A DNA stretch of 64,000 bases, from contig NZ_CP087190.1 of assembly GCF_024749165.1 (NCBI RefSeq), positions 2,825,501 to 2,889,500 of the forward strand. Direction: 5' to 3'. Shown here one piece after another: positions 26,736-35,474 of the stretch. The DNA is from Pseudomonas sp. B21-023 (GTDB lineage Bacteria > Pseudomonadota > Gammaproteobacteria > Pseudomonadales > Pseudomonadaceae). How positions within the stretch are numbered: position 1 is the first letter of the stretch; each line of letters starts with the position of its first letter. A program made the translations under genes and the position numbers. The notes under the pieces were generated by a model. It worked only from the letters and a program-made list of their open reading frames with translations, was not told the DNA's origin and searched no databases.

Positions 26736-29495
26736 ATGACAATGGAGTGGCAACCTTCTTTTCTGTCGCGGCTGTTCAGAAGGGCGGCGTCATGGCGTCT
26801 GACGATCGAAAACGATGAGCTCAGCGTCACGCTGAATGACCAAACGTATCCGATACCGCTCGAAGCGTTCTCCTCGCTGCGCTTCCATGAACGTCTGTTG
26901 TGGACGAACGTGACCGTCTGGATCGGTCACGAGGTCAAACTCGTTGGGCTGTCCCATGCTGCACGCAGCAACTTGGATCATCAGCTTCGAGCCGTCACGA
27001 GCAAGCAGCATTTCCGTGCTTACTACGCCAAGATCATGGCCTGGCTGAAAGAGGTTGATCAGGTTGTGGTAACTGCAGATGCCGAGCATCGATGGCTAAC
27101 GCACGACATGCAGCAGGATCTCCTCTCGAAAAGGAATGCCCTGGGGATCGACGCTGCGAAGCTCAAAGCGTTGTTCGATTCTCCTGTCATCCAGGTGGCG
27201 TTGGGGGATAATAAGCCGCGAGTGCAAGGGCGGTTGCGGCAATGGTCTCAGGACTGGCCTGAGCACTGGAAAGCTCGAAACCAGGTTCACATGATCCGCG
27301 AGCTGGATGCATGTTCGCACCTGCTCGATCACGTCGAGTCCCGGGAGCTCAATGATGAGCAAGCAAAAGCCGTAGTCTGCTTTGACAACCGGGTTCAGCT
27401 GATTGCCTCCGCCGGCTCTGGCAAAACCTCAACGATGGTTGCCAAGGCGATTTACGCAGTTCATCGCGGTTTCGTAGCGCCATCCGAGATCATCATGCTG
27501 GCCTTCAACAAGGATGCCGCACAGGAACTGCAGGAAAGGGGTGCTCAGTCACTCGCAAGGCTTGGGATGGCCGGAGTCACGATCAACGCACTGACGTTCC
27601 ACTCCCTGGGCCTGAAAATCATTGGCGGCGCGACGGGCAAGAAGCCGAGTGTTCCCAAGTGGGCCACCAGAGCGGATCTCGGGCTGGAGAAGCTTGGGGT
27701 GATCGTCGACACGCTCAAGGACAGTTCAGGTGAGTTCCGCACCAAGTGGGATCTTTTTCGCCTGGTCTTCGGGCGGGATCACTCCACCGCGCCGTTAAGA
27801 GATGTGGCGGAGGCTTTCGACCGAGAAGGGGAAGCTCGGCTGATCACACTCAATGGCGAGCATGTCGCAAGCCAAGAAGAGCGATTGATTGCCAACTGGT
27901 TGTTCTACAACGGTGTCGAATACGCCTATGAGCGCCCCTACGAGCACGATACAGCTACCGCCGAGCACAGGCAGTATGTGCCCGATTTTTACTACCCAGA
28001 GCTGAATCTCTATCACGAGCATTTCGCCTTCGACGCAGACGGCCAAGCGCCCGCACATTTTGAGAATTATGCGGAAGGTGCCGACTGGAAGCGAAAGACG
28101 CATGCAAGCTACGGCACCCAGCTTATCGAATCGACCTCCCATCAATTGCGGACGGGTGAGATCTTCGAGCACCTCGCACAAGAGCTGGCATCGCGTGGTG
28201 TTGTACTAGATCCAAACCCAGACCGCCCGATCCCGGATTCCGGCCTGGTGCCCCTGGATCACATTGACCTGGTGAAGGTGCTCCGAGCGTTCATTTCGCA
28301 CTATAAGAGCAACAGCCTGACGGCGGACAACCTGCACGAACGCTATGACGCTCTCCCGCTCAGCGTCTTCAAGTTCCGGTACAAGATGTTCCTGGAGCTC
28401 GCTATCCCGGTGATTGAAGGGTGGGATGCCGCCTTGAAAGCAGATGGCGGTATTGATTTTGAGGACATGATCAACATGGCAGCAGACTGCCTTGAGCGTG
28501 GCTACCAGTCGCCATATCGTTTGGTCATGGCCGACGAGTACCAGGACGCATCACGCGCGCGTGCGCGGCTCTGCCGAGCCTTGGTTCAGGAGCCCCACAG
28601 TCACCTGTTCGCTGTAGGCGATGACTGGCAGTCGATCAACCGGTTCGCTGGCGCCGATGTCAGTGTCATGACAGGGTTCGTCGACTGGTACGGCCACGGT
28701 GAGGTATTCCGATTAGAGAAGACTTACCGATGCCCTCAGGCCATCTGCGATGCGTCCAGCCAGTTTGTGGCCAAAAATCCGGCTCAATTGCAGAAGACTG
28801 TGATTTCTGTGACTGAGCCTGTAGGCCCAGCTTTTCAGGCATTTCAGCTATCCAGCAGGGATCAGGTTAGGGATGGTTTGCGACAGTACCTGGATGACCT
28901 TTACAAGCAGCTTTCGACCGGTGTGATTCCTGGTGCCAGTGGGCGGCTGATATCGATCTTCGTGCTTGGACGGTACAAGTCCGATGCGCAGTTCATCCCT
29001 CAGGGATGGGAGCAGCGCTATGGCAACAAGCTCGAAATCAGATTCAAAACCATCCACACCTCGAAGGGTGACCAGGCCGACTACGTTCTGATTCCTGGAA
29101 TGATGGTGGGAGGGTTCCCGAGCCTGAAAGGTGACGATCCGGTATTTGGTCTGGTCATGCCTGAAGGCGACACATACCTGTATGGCGAGGAACGCCGGCT
29201 TTTCTACGTGGCGTTGACCCGAGCGCGTAGGTCAGTCGCCATGTTCACCGTGACGGCGAGAAACTCCCCATTCCTGACCGAACTGGTGAAAGACGGTGTC
29301 GTGGTGGTTACAGACATCAAGGGTGAACCGATCCGGGAAGAACGATGCCCGGTCTGCCAACATGGTGTCGTGCTCCAGCGCACCGGCAAGTTCGGTGATT
29401 TCAAATCCTGCTCAAGCTTCCCTCGTTGCAAATACAAACCCGAAAAGCCAAGGCGCCAGGGCGGCCTACAGAAAAAGTTCACTCGACAGCGCTGA
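26736..29495 (+). CDS. UvrD/HelD-like helicase with nuclease-like insert and zinc ribbon
   Basis: 919-residue superfamily 1A helicase. Walker A is ASAGSGKTS (about residues 224-232), motif II is in MADEYQDAS, motif III in VGDDWQSINRF, motif V/VI in TSKGDQADYVLIPG and YVALTRAR. An N-terminal ~200-residue region like that of HelD (helicase IV) precedes it. Between motifs Ia and II sits a segment with YVPDFYYPELNLYHEHF (about residues 410-426), resembling a PD-(D/E)XK nuclease core inserted in some HelD relatives. The C-terminus carries a topoisomerase-type zinc ribbon (CPVC...C...C around 870-905). Translation would start at the ATG at 26736 or 26742. Likely DNA-processing defence protein; YobI-like gene follows. 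Confidence 0.88.
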   Translation: MTMEWQPSFLSRLFRRAASWRLTIENDELSVTLNDQTYPIPLEAFSSLRFHERLLWTNVTVWIGHEVKLVGLSHAARSNLDHQLRAVTSKQHFRAYYAKIMAWLKEVDQVVVTADAEHRWLTHDMQQDLLSKRNALGIDAAKLKALFDSPVIQVALGDNKPRVQGRLRQWSQDWPEHWKARNQVHMIRELDACSHLLDHVESRELNDEQAKAVVCFDNRVQLIASAGSGKTSTMVAKAIYAVHRGFVAPSEIIMLAFNKDAAQELQERGAQSLARLGMAGVTINALTFHSLGLKIIGGATGKKPSVPKWATRADLGLEKLGVIVDTLKDSSGEFRTKWDLFRLVFGRDHSTAPLRDVAEAFDREGEARLITLNGEHVASQEERLIANWLFYNGVEYAYERPYEHDTATAEHRQYVPDFYYPELNLYHEHFAFDADGQAPAHFENYAEGADWKRKTHASYGTQLIESTSHQLRTGEIFEHLAQELASRGVVLDPNPDRPIPDSGLVPLDHIDLVKVLRAFISHYKSNSLTADNLHERYDALPLSVFKFRYKMFLELAIPVIEGWDAALKADGGIDFEDMINMAADCLERGYQSPYRLVMADEYQDASRARARLCRALVQEPHSHLFAVGDDWQSINRFAGADVSVMTGFVDWYGHGEVFRLEKTYRCPQAICDASSQFVAKNPAQLQKTVISVTEPVGPAFQAFQLSSRDQVRDGLRQYLDDLYKQLSTGVIPGASGRLISIFVLGRYKSDAQFIPQGWEQRYGNKLEIRFKTIHTSKGDQADYVLIPGMMVGGFPSLKGDDPVFGLVMPEGDTYLYGEERRLFYVALTRARRSVAMFTVTARNSPFLTELVKDGVVVVTDIKGEPIREERCPVCQHGVVLQRTGKFGDFKSCSSFPRCKYKPEKPRRQGGLQKKFTRQR

Positions 29496-29663
29496 GGTGT
29501 AGGCAACACCCACGACTGCTCTTGGATAGCGCTAAGCATTCATATGTGGCATATAGCCGCTATTGAGTGCGCGGCGGTCAGATTGTGGCTAAGTCGTTAT
29601 GAATTTGAAGGCGAGTGCGGCAAGGCTGTACGGCAGGCCAAGAACCAGGATCAGGATCAGGAC

Positions 29664-32600
29664 ATGCTAGGGAAAATCGTACGCGGCGTCAGCCGCTGTT
29701 GGTGGGCGCTCGTCGCCGGTGGACGGGCAACCCGGCGATCGTTCACGGCTTGGCGTAGTCAGGATGGACTCTTTTTCGAGCCGTTGACGCCGGTGCTAGT
29801 GGAAGACGGCAGGGCGGCACGGTATGAGCGCGAACTCTTGCGAGCGCTACAGAACGATGAAGTGCTGAACATCGCGATCACCGGTGGCTATGGGGCAGGG
29901 AAGAGCAGTGTCCTGAAGACGTTTTTCGAACACCATCGCAGCTTCAAACACACTTTCGTATCGCTGGCCACATTCACCAAGGCGAACGCGCCTACAGCTG
30001 TTACGGTGAAGCCACTTGATGAAGCGTCTGACTCTATAGCGCCCGAATTAGCGTCGCCGGTACCGGTTGCAGGCGGTTCCGATACGACAGCCAGTGACGA
30101 CCTGATCAAACGGATCGAAGAGACGATCGTCCAGCAGCTCCTTTACGCGGTACAAGCTAAGCAGCTACCCAAGACACGGCTCAAGCGCATTTCTCACGCG
30201 TCAACGCTGCGCGTTTGTTGGCGTACCCTGTGCGTCGCAGTGATCGGTATCTCCGCACTGCGCCTGGCGGTACCGAAGCTGCAGACCCTCTCCGAGGTAG
30301 CTAAGGATTGGGCATTGAAAGGGCTGATGTGGCTGCCCGAACTCGTCGCCCTTGGTGTCGTAGTGGCAGGCGGTGTGTGGGCCCTGTATTCAGGCTTGAA
30401 GCTTCTCTCACTCTTCAGCGTTGATGGCCTGACGCTCAAGGGGGGTAAGCTTGAGGCAACTCATCATGGTTCGGTACTGCACAAGAACATCGACGAGATC
30501 ATCTACTGCTTCGAGCGCAGCGACATCGATGTTGTGGTGATCGAGGATCTGGACAGGTTCGACATCCAGGAGATCTTCTTCAGGCTGCGCGAGATCAACT
30601 TCATCATCCGCCAGTCCCCCCAGGTCAAGCGTCCTATCCATTTCATCTATGCGCTGCGGGATGAGATGTTTACCGTCACAGATAAGACGAAATTTTTCGA
30701 CCTGATCATTCCCATCATCCCTGTGGTGAACTCGGAAAACTCCCGTGAAAAACTGGTCGAGCTGCTGGGCCAGCGACATATGGGTGGTCAGCCGCTGAAT
30801 GCAGGCCTCACGCCCAAATTGATCGAGACCGTGGGATATCACATCGACGAGATGCGGCTGATCAAGAACATCGTGAACGAGTTCGATATCTACGCGAATA
30901 TTCTCGCGAATGATGGCTTGCCGCTTGATCCGAACAAGCTCTTTGCGATGGTAGCGTTGAGGAACCTCCATCCAGATGTCTATTCGGATCTACTCAAGCG
31001 CAAAGGTGTGGTCTACCAGGTCATCGAAGGCTATCCCACGTGGGTCAAATCTGAGATCCGGCGTCACCAGGCTGCCATCGCTGAGTTAAAACAACGCCGA
31101 GAGGAACGAGAAGCGGAAGTCGCCAGTGACATAGCGGGCCTTCGCGCATGTGTCTGGTTTGAGTTAATCCGCAAGGGAAACGTCCACCACGCCAATAACC
31201 TGTGGCTGGAAGACCATACAGAGATCTCCCTGATGGACTTTGTCACGGACAGCGTCTTTGAACACGTAGTCAGTCAGCGATACGTCTATCCTTACGTGAG
31301 CTCCAGGTCATTGGGATACCAGAGAGGGGAACCGTTGGGCCCCAAGGCGGTGCTACAGGAGCTGTCATATCCTGAGCGTGTCAAAGGCCTTGAGGTGTCT
31401 CTCGACGAGATTGATGACGAAATCAGCGTCATCCAAGCAAAAATCACCGGGCTCAAGACCATGCCTTTCCGGGCCGCCTGCAGCAATGCCTATGGAGAGT
31501 CATTTGGCTCCATCCTCAAAGGCTATGAGCTGATCACTTTCCTGCTACGACGAGGCAATCTGGACACCGATTACACTGACTACCTCGGCTTCTTCTACGA
31601 GGGCTCGCTGACCCAGTCGGACAAGATGCTCACCATGGCCCTTGCCCGGGGCGAAATGCTTGATGTTGGTACGCCCATCCGAAATCCCGAGCGCGTAGTG
31701 AGCAAGCTGGATTTCGACTCGATCGACAAGGGCAAAGGGCTGTTGGTGCACTTGATGGCGGAGCTCGTTCGCCCCCGGCACGATGATGTCCACGCTAGGG
31801 AAGAAAAGCTGTCGGTAATCATCAAGAGCAGCTTTCAGCACTTGGCGCGCCTTTCAGAGGTGGTCGAACTGCTGCCCGATGACGCGAAGCCTGGGCTCTT
31901 CAAGGCATTGTTCAAACATCATCCCAACGTTATCAATGAGCTCGTCGCCTACGACAAGGCGAACCTGGTGCGCGAAGATTTGGTGATCATGGTGTTGGAC
32001 AGTTTGATGGCCGACCAGGTCAAACAGCTTGAAGGGCGCAGCGACACGCTCTTCAACGTCATCAACGATCTGCGTAATGTTTCGAAGCTGATTCCCGGAT
32101 TGGCCTCAAACCAGATGGGATGGGCTTGGCTCAGACAAAGGCCCGCGCAGTTCTGGAATGTCAGCGAAACATGCACCTTTGACGAGCTCAAAGCGCTGGT
32201 GGAGTGGGGGTGTCTGGCGCCTACATTGCGGATGTTGGTGCTGCTATGCAGCCCCCTGGAACCTGGCACCAAACCGGTCATGGTTTCGCATCATCAGCTT
32301 ACCCAGTTAGAGCTCGTGGGCTTCGATCAACTCATCGGGCAATCGGCCTCCGAATACGTGTATGAGTTGCTGAGTCAGGAGGGAACCCTACCTGAAACGG
32401 AGAGCTCACTGCTTGATCTGTTTGCATTGGTGGACGGTACCAAAGACATGGAGACGCTTCAGCTAGCGCTCTTCAAACACACCGACTGCCTGATAACGGA
32501 TCTTGAAAAGCTTCCTCATGCACTTTGGTTGCCGGCTCTGAAGTCTGCGCGACTGTGCAACCTCGGGGATGCGGTTTGGACATTGTTCAACCGCGTCATC

Positions 32601-33470
32601 ACCAGCACCGGAGACGCCTCATCGTCCGAGGCAGAACGGCCAGATCTTGGTCAGTCTGCTGTTCCAAGTTTCCTAGATTTTGTCACACGCCATTCAGCTA
32701 GCCTGGCCAAAGAACTTTGGGCAGGCGACGGCGATGAGGAATTGCAAACGTTCATTATCCAGCAAGAGCAGCTCACCAATGACACCCTGACGACCCTTTT
32801 CTCGTCGATCGTCCTGGCGCCTTCCGTGCTGTTGAAGAGCAAAATCCCGACGAGCCGGTGGCCCTGTTTCTCCAACGCCTCCTTCGTCCCATACAGCTCA
32901 GAAATCAGGCAGCTTCTAGCCCAGTATGATTCCTCCCTGGAGGCACGTTACATTGCCTACCATTGGCGGGACGCACGTGACACTCTCAGCCTGTCTAGCT
33001 TGCCAGTTGGCTTGGTTACAGCCCTCAGCCGTTCAGGTGTTGCGTCATTGGTCGATACCATGACGATGTGGCAGGGCATCACCGCAGAGATGTTCAGCAG
33101 TTGGGAGGGCTCGGTTGTAGAGCTGGCCAACGCTTGCGTCCGCGCAAACAGGGAGCAAGCCACATTCCCGGGCAGCTACCTGTCTGTGATTCTGCATTGT
33201 CTTTCGGATGTCTCGTTGAGCACTTTGCAGCGGACAGACATGGTCATCCAGGCGTTGCAGATGAATTGTGCTTGGACTGACGTGGCACCGGTGCTCCCTC
33301 TGCTGGGAGAGGAACATGCCGAACTCGTTGGGAAGAAGCGTGCACACCTTCCGCCGTCCTCAGACGTAAGACGGCTGGTCGAGGCCCTGAAGCGTCGTGG
33401 GTTTGTAGGGGTTGTGAGGTATGAGGCCAAGCGTACGGTCGTTTTCAACAAACGAAGCCAAATGGCCTAA
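29664..33470 (+). CDS. YobI-type membrane P-loop NTPase
   Basis: 1268 residues from the ATG at 29664 (AGGATCAGGAC upstream); an ATG at 29544 in frame would add 40 residues but lacks a ribosome site. Walker A is GGYGAGKS (about 74-81), two membrane helices lie at about 185-204 and 226-250, then Walker B VVVIEDLDRFD (about 290-300) and SPQVKRPIHFIYALRDEMF, typical of the YobI-like P-loop NTPase family (KAP-related STAND-type). The remaining ~900 residues are helical and probably act as a sensor. Families of this type occur in defence islands. It begins soon after the helicase and may form a two-gene unit with it. Confidence 0.8.
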   Translation: MLGKIVRGVSRCWWALVAGGRATRRSFTAWRSQDGLFFEPLTPVLVEDGRAARYERELLRALQNDEVLNIAITGGYGAGKSSVLKTFFEHHRSFKHTFVSLATFTKANAPTAVTVKPLDEASDSIAPELASPVPVAGGSDTTASDDLIKRIEETIVQQLLYAVQAKQLPKTRLKRISHASTLRVCWRTLCVAVIGISALRLAVPKLQTLSEVAKDWALKGLMWLPELVALGVVVAGGVWALYSGLKLLSLFSVDGLTLKGGKLEATHHGSVLHKNIDEIIYCFERSDIDVVVIEDLDRFDIQEIFFRLREINFIIRQSPQVKRPIHFIYALRDEMFTVTDKTKFFDLIIPIIPVVNSENSREKLVELLGQRHMGGQPLNAGLTPKLIETVGYHIDEMRLIKNIVNEFDIYANILANDGLPLDPNKLFAMVALRNLHPDVYSDLLKRKGVVYQVIEGYPTWVKSEIRRHQAAIAELKQRREEREAEVASDIAGLRACVWFELIRKGNVHHANNLWLEDHTEISLMDFVTDSVFEHVVSQRYVYPYVSSRSLGYQRGEPLGPKAVLQELSYPERVKGLEVSLDEIDDEISVIQAKITGLKTMPFRAACSNAYGESFGSILKGYELITFLLRRGNLDTDYTDYLGFFYEGSLTQSDKMLTMALARGEMLDVGTPIRNPERVVSKLDFDSIDKGKGLLVHLMAELVRPRHDDVHAREEKLSVIIKSSFQHLARLSEVVELLPDDAKPGLFKALFKHHPNVINELVAYDKANLVREDLVIMVLDSLMADQVKQLEGRSDTLFNVINDLRNVSKLIPGLASNQMGWAWLRQRPAQFWNVSETCTFDELKALVEWGCLAPTLRMLVLLCSPLEPGTKPVMVSHHQLTQLELVGFDQLIGQSASEYVYELLSQEGTLPETESSLLDLFALVDGTKDMETLQLALFKHTDCLITDLEKLPHALWLPALKSARLCNLGDAVWTLFNRVITSTGDASSSEAERPDLGQSAVPSFLDFVTRHSASLAKELWAGDGDEELQTFIIQQEQLTNDTLTTLFSSIVLAPSVLLKSKIPTSRWPCFSNASFVPYSSEIRQLLAQYDSSLEARYIAYHWRDARDTLSLSSLPVGLVTALSRSGVASLVDTMTMWQGITAEMFSSWEGSVVELANACVRANREQATFPGSYLSVILHCLSDVSLSTLQRTDMVIQALQMNCAWTDVAPVLPLLGEEHAELVGKKRAHLPPSSDVRRLVEALKRRGFVGVVRYEAKRTVVFNKRSQMA

Positions 33471-33553
33471 CCTGAAATTGGCTTGGAAGGTCGAACCGCA
33501 GACTTGGCTGCCGGCGCCGTTCAGGCATCAGGAGTAGGGAGCTGGAGCGGATC

Positions 33554-33763
33554 ATGAAAAGAGACTTTCTAAAGATCTACGTGGACAGCCAACCGCTATC
33601 TCAGCAAGCTGTGGACGCCCTTAGGCGATATCACGAGGCCATGGCAGCCGAGCTTCCAGCAGAGGAGGTCGAGCGTTTGCGGACTGAAGGTGAGGCCATT
33701 TTTCAGGCCGTATCTGATTACCAGCTGAGGGCGATGGGTATGCCATCTCCGACACTGCAATGA
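33554..33763 (+). CDS. Small protein of unknown function
   Basis: 69 residues preceded by GGGAGCTGGAGCGG. It is charged and helical (PAEEVERLRTEGEAIFQAVS), without signal or membrane segment. No family recognised. It follows the YobI-type gene by 83 bases on the same strand. Confidence 0.55.
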   Translation: MKRDFLKIYVDSQPLSQQAVDALRRYHEAMAAELPAEEVERLRTEGEAIFQAVSDYQLRAMGMPSPTLQ

Positions 33764-33788
33764 TGTTGCTCAGAAGTCTGATTCTGAG

Positions 33789-34109
33789 ATGCCACGGGGT
33801 CGGAAAAGGGTGGAGGGGATAGTGGTTTTGTCGGGCTTGAAAACGAGATGGCCAGCCCTCTGCCTGTCACTGCTTCTGTCAGGGCACGCCGTTGCGGGCG
33901 GTGATGTTCACGTCAGGGATTATTACAGGAGCAATGGCACCTACGTGCAGCCTCACTGCCGATCTGCGCCTGACGGTGTGTTTTCTAACAACTGGACTAC
34001 GTTGGGCAACGTGAATCCACACGCAGGTGAGGCTGGGCATCTAGCGGCTCCGCCCGCGCAAAGTGGGCAGTCATGCCAACCAGGGAGGAGGCTGAGCTTC
34101 TGGGAATAA
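33789..34109 (+). CDS. Secreted small protein with YYRSNGTYVQPH motif, tail probably replaced
   Basis: 106 residues. A hydrophobic stretch ending SGHAVAGG (about residues 20-38) is a likely signal peptide. The mature start VHVRDYYRSNGTYVQPHCRS and NNWTTLGNVNPHAGEAG match a widespread small secreted family of unknown function seen in bacteria and prophages. After about residue 85 the sequence (AAPPAQSGQSCQPGRR) no longer looks like that family; its DNA runs into the GntR remnant, pointing to a recombination junction near 34040. The start codon is uncertain. Confidence 0.5.
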   Translation: MPRGRKRVEGIVVLSGLKTRWPALCLSLLLSGHAVAGGDVHVRDYYRSNGTYVQPHCRSAPDGVFSNNWTTLGNVNPHAGEAGHLAAPPAQSGQSCQPGRRLSFWE

Positions 34110-34231
34110 CCACAGGCCAGCCCTTGATAGGCATCGAGTCGATAGGTCGGATTAAGGACGGGTTTCCCATTGAGTACTACAACACCGTCTATTCAACGAC
34201 CAAGAGCCGGCTGCGAGTGACAGCGGGATAG
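34073..34231 (+). pseudogene. Remnant of a GntR-family regulator (C-terminal UTRA end)
   Basis: A 52-codon frame encodes MPTREEAELLGITTGQPLIG followed by a DGFPIEYYNTVY segment and ends in RVTAG. This is the standard closing part of UTRA domains of GntR/HutC-type regulators (P-x-x-EEA-x-x-LGI...PIEY). No HTH or rest of the gene is upstream; that space holds the small secreted protein. So this is a truncated fragment, likely non-functional. Confidence 0.6.
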
Positions 34232-34403
34232 AGCGGGTCTTCAGGTTAAGCAGACAGGGGCTAGTTGCATTAATTCAGAGGCTTTGCCGCTGCTGTAAAC
34301 TTCAATGGACTGCAGCGGCTTCTCAGATATCCGTCCGAAAAGGAATTGATCATATCCACCATGCTTCAGGTGTTTCTTCTCTACTCCTTGATATAGATCG
34401 ATG

Positions 34404-35474
34404 CTACTTTATATTCAGCACGTTATTTATGTCGAACATTTTTACAATATCTCTATTATATTTCCCATATTGCAAGGTTAGAATTTCTTCTTTATTTTTC
34501 ACGACACCAAAGGCCTTAATTAAATCTAGCAATGCGTTAAACTCATCAGGTGCACATGCAGGATTAGCAAGCAAGTGAGTTCGCTTGCTTAGAATATCGA
34601 CAAGGTCAGCTGTGCGCGCAAGCTTAGTGCTGCCAGTGTAGCGTTCTTCCAAGCTTAAAATTCCGGCCAGCTGGTCTGGAAAGCTACCTGCCTTAACGAG
34701 CTTGACTTTTTCAACGGGCTTGTTGGCAAGCACAGAGTGGTTTAATTCAAATCTATATATAGAGTCGAAGCACTGTTGGTAAGGGTGTATGTGAGTGTCA
34801 GTGTCAAATATTTTGCCTTCCTTGAATGTCTGATTACAGATTTTGCAAGAGGGTACGTGATTATAAAATGATAAGGCCAGATAAGGGAAGGCGTGTTTCG
34901 GGTAAAAGTGGTCAATATCATAAAGCATCATGATTTTGCTTTTAGGTGCACCCTTTGCAACCTTTATTATCTTTGCTGGCTCGTCATTGCAATACGGGCA
35001 AGTTGCCTGCTCAAAAAGTAACTTTTGGTAGCGCCTGAAGCAATGATCGCTGCCGCGATAAGACGTATAGTTGAATACGTTTTTCAGCAGGATGTCTCCA
35101 AATGGCTGCGACTTGGTTTTACCTTTGACTGTTACAAATAGATCTTCCTCATGCAGAATGCTTTGGGCTGTCGTTATGATTGGCTTAAGCTGGTCGGGCT
35201 TGGCGGTAATGATATGCTTGAGATAAGTGGAGTCCTCTAGCTTTTCCACATATTTCAATTGCCTTGTCTGCGCATCGCCGCCAACCTTATCGAAGTGCTC
35301 TTGGCTGGATACTATCGCTCTGAGCCTACCGGCTTTTGAGATCAGAGCGTGCTTGATCGGTTGCTTGAATCTATTGACAGGATTCAGATCAGTCCACATT
35401 TCCTCGACAATGTCAGCTAGAAACTTGGTGACATCGGCATATTGGGTGGACAAGTGGTCATGGATGTTGATCAT
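34404..35474 (-). CDS. HNH endonuclease, Septu PtuB-like
   Basis: 356 residues. The HNH nuclease core is at about 155-220: CPYC (C159, C162), DIDHFYP (H189), NHVPSC (N205, C210) and CKICNQ (C213), i.e. a zinc-bound beta-beta-alpha metal finger. The N-terminal 150 residues are helical. Its start overlaps the upstream ATPase stop (ATGA), so the two are co-translated. ATPase followed by HNH nuclease is the layout of Septu (PtuA-PtuB) anti-phage systems. AT-rich relative to its neighbours, which suggests separate acquisition. Confidence 0.82.
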   Translation of the reverse strand: MINIHDHLSTQYADVTKFLADIVEEMWTDLNPVNRFKQPIKHALISKAGRLRAIVSSQEHFDKVGGDAQTRQLKYVEKLEDSTYLKHIITAKPDQLKPIITTAQSILHEEDLFVTVKGKTKSQPFGDILLKNVFNYTSYRGSDHCFRRYQKLLFEQATCPYCNDEPAKIIKVAKGAPKSKIMMLYDIDHFYPKHAFPYLALSFYNHVPSCKICNQTFKEGKIFDTDTHIHPYQQCFDSIYRFELNHSVLANKPVEKVKLVKAGSFPDQLAGILSLEERYTGSTKLARTADLVDILSKRTHLLANPACAPDEFNALLDLIKAFGVVKNKEEILTLQYGKYNRDIVKMFDINNVLNIK

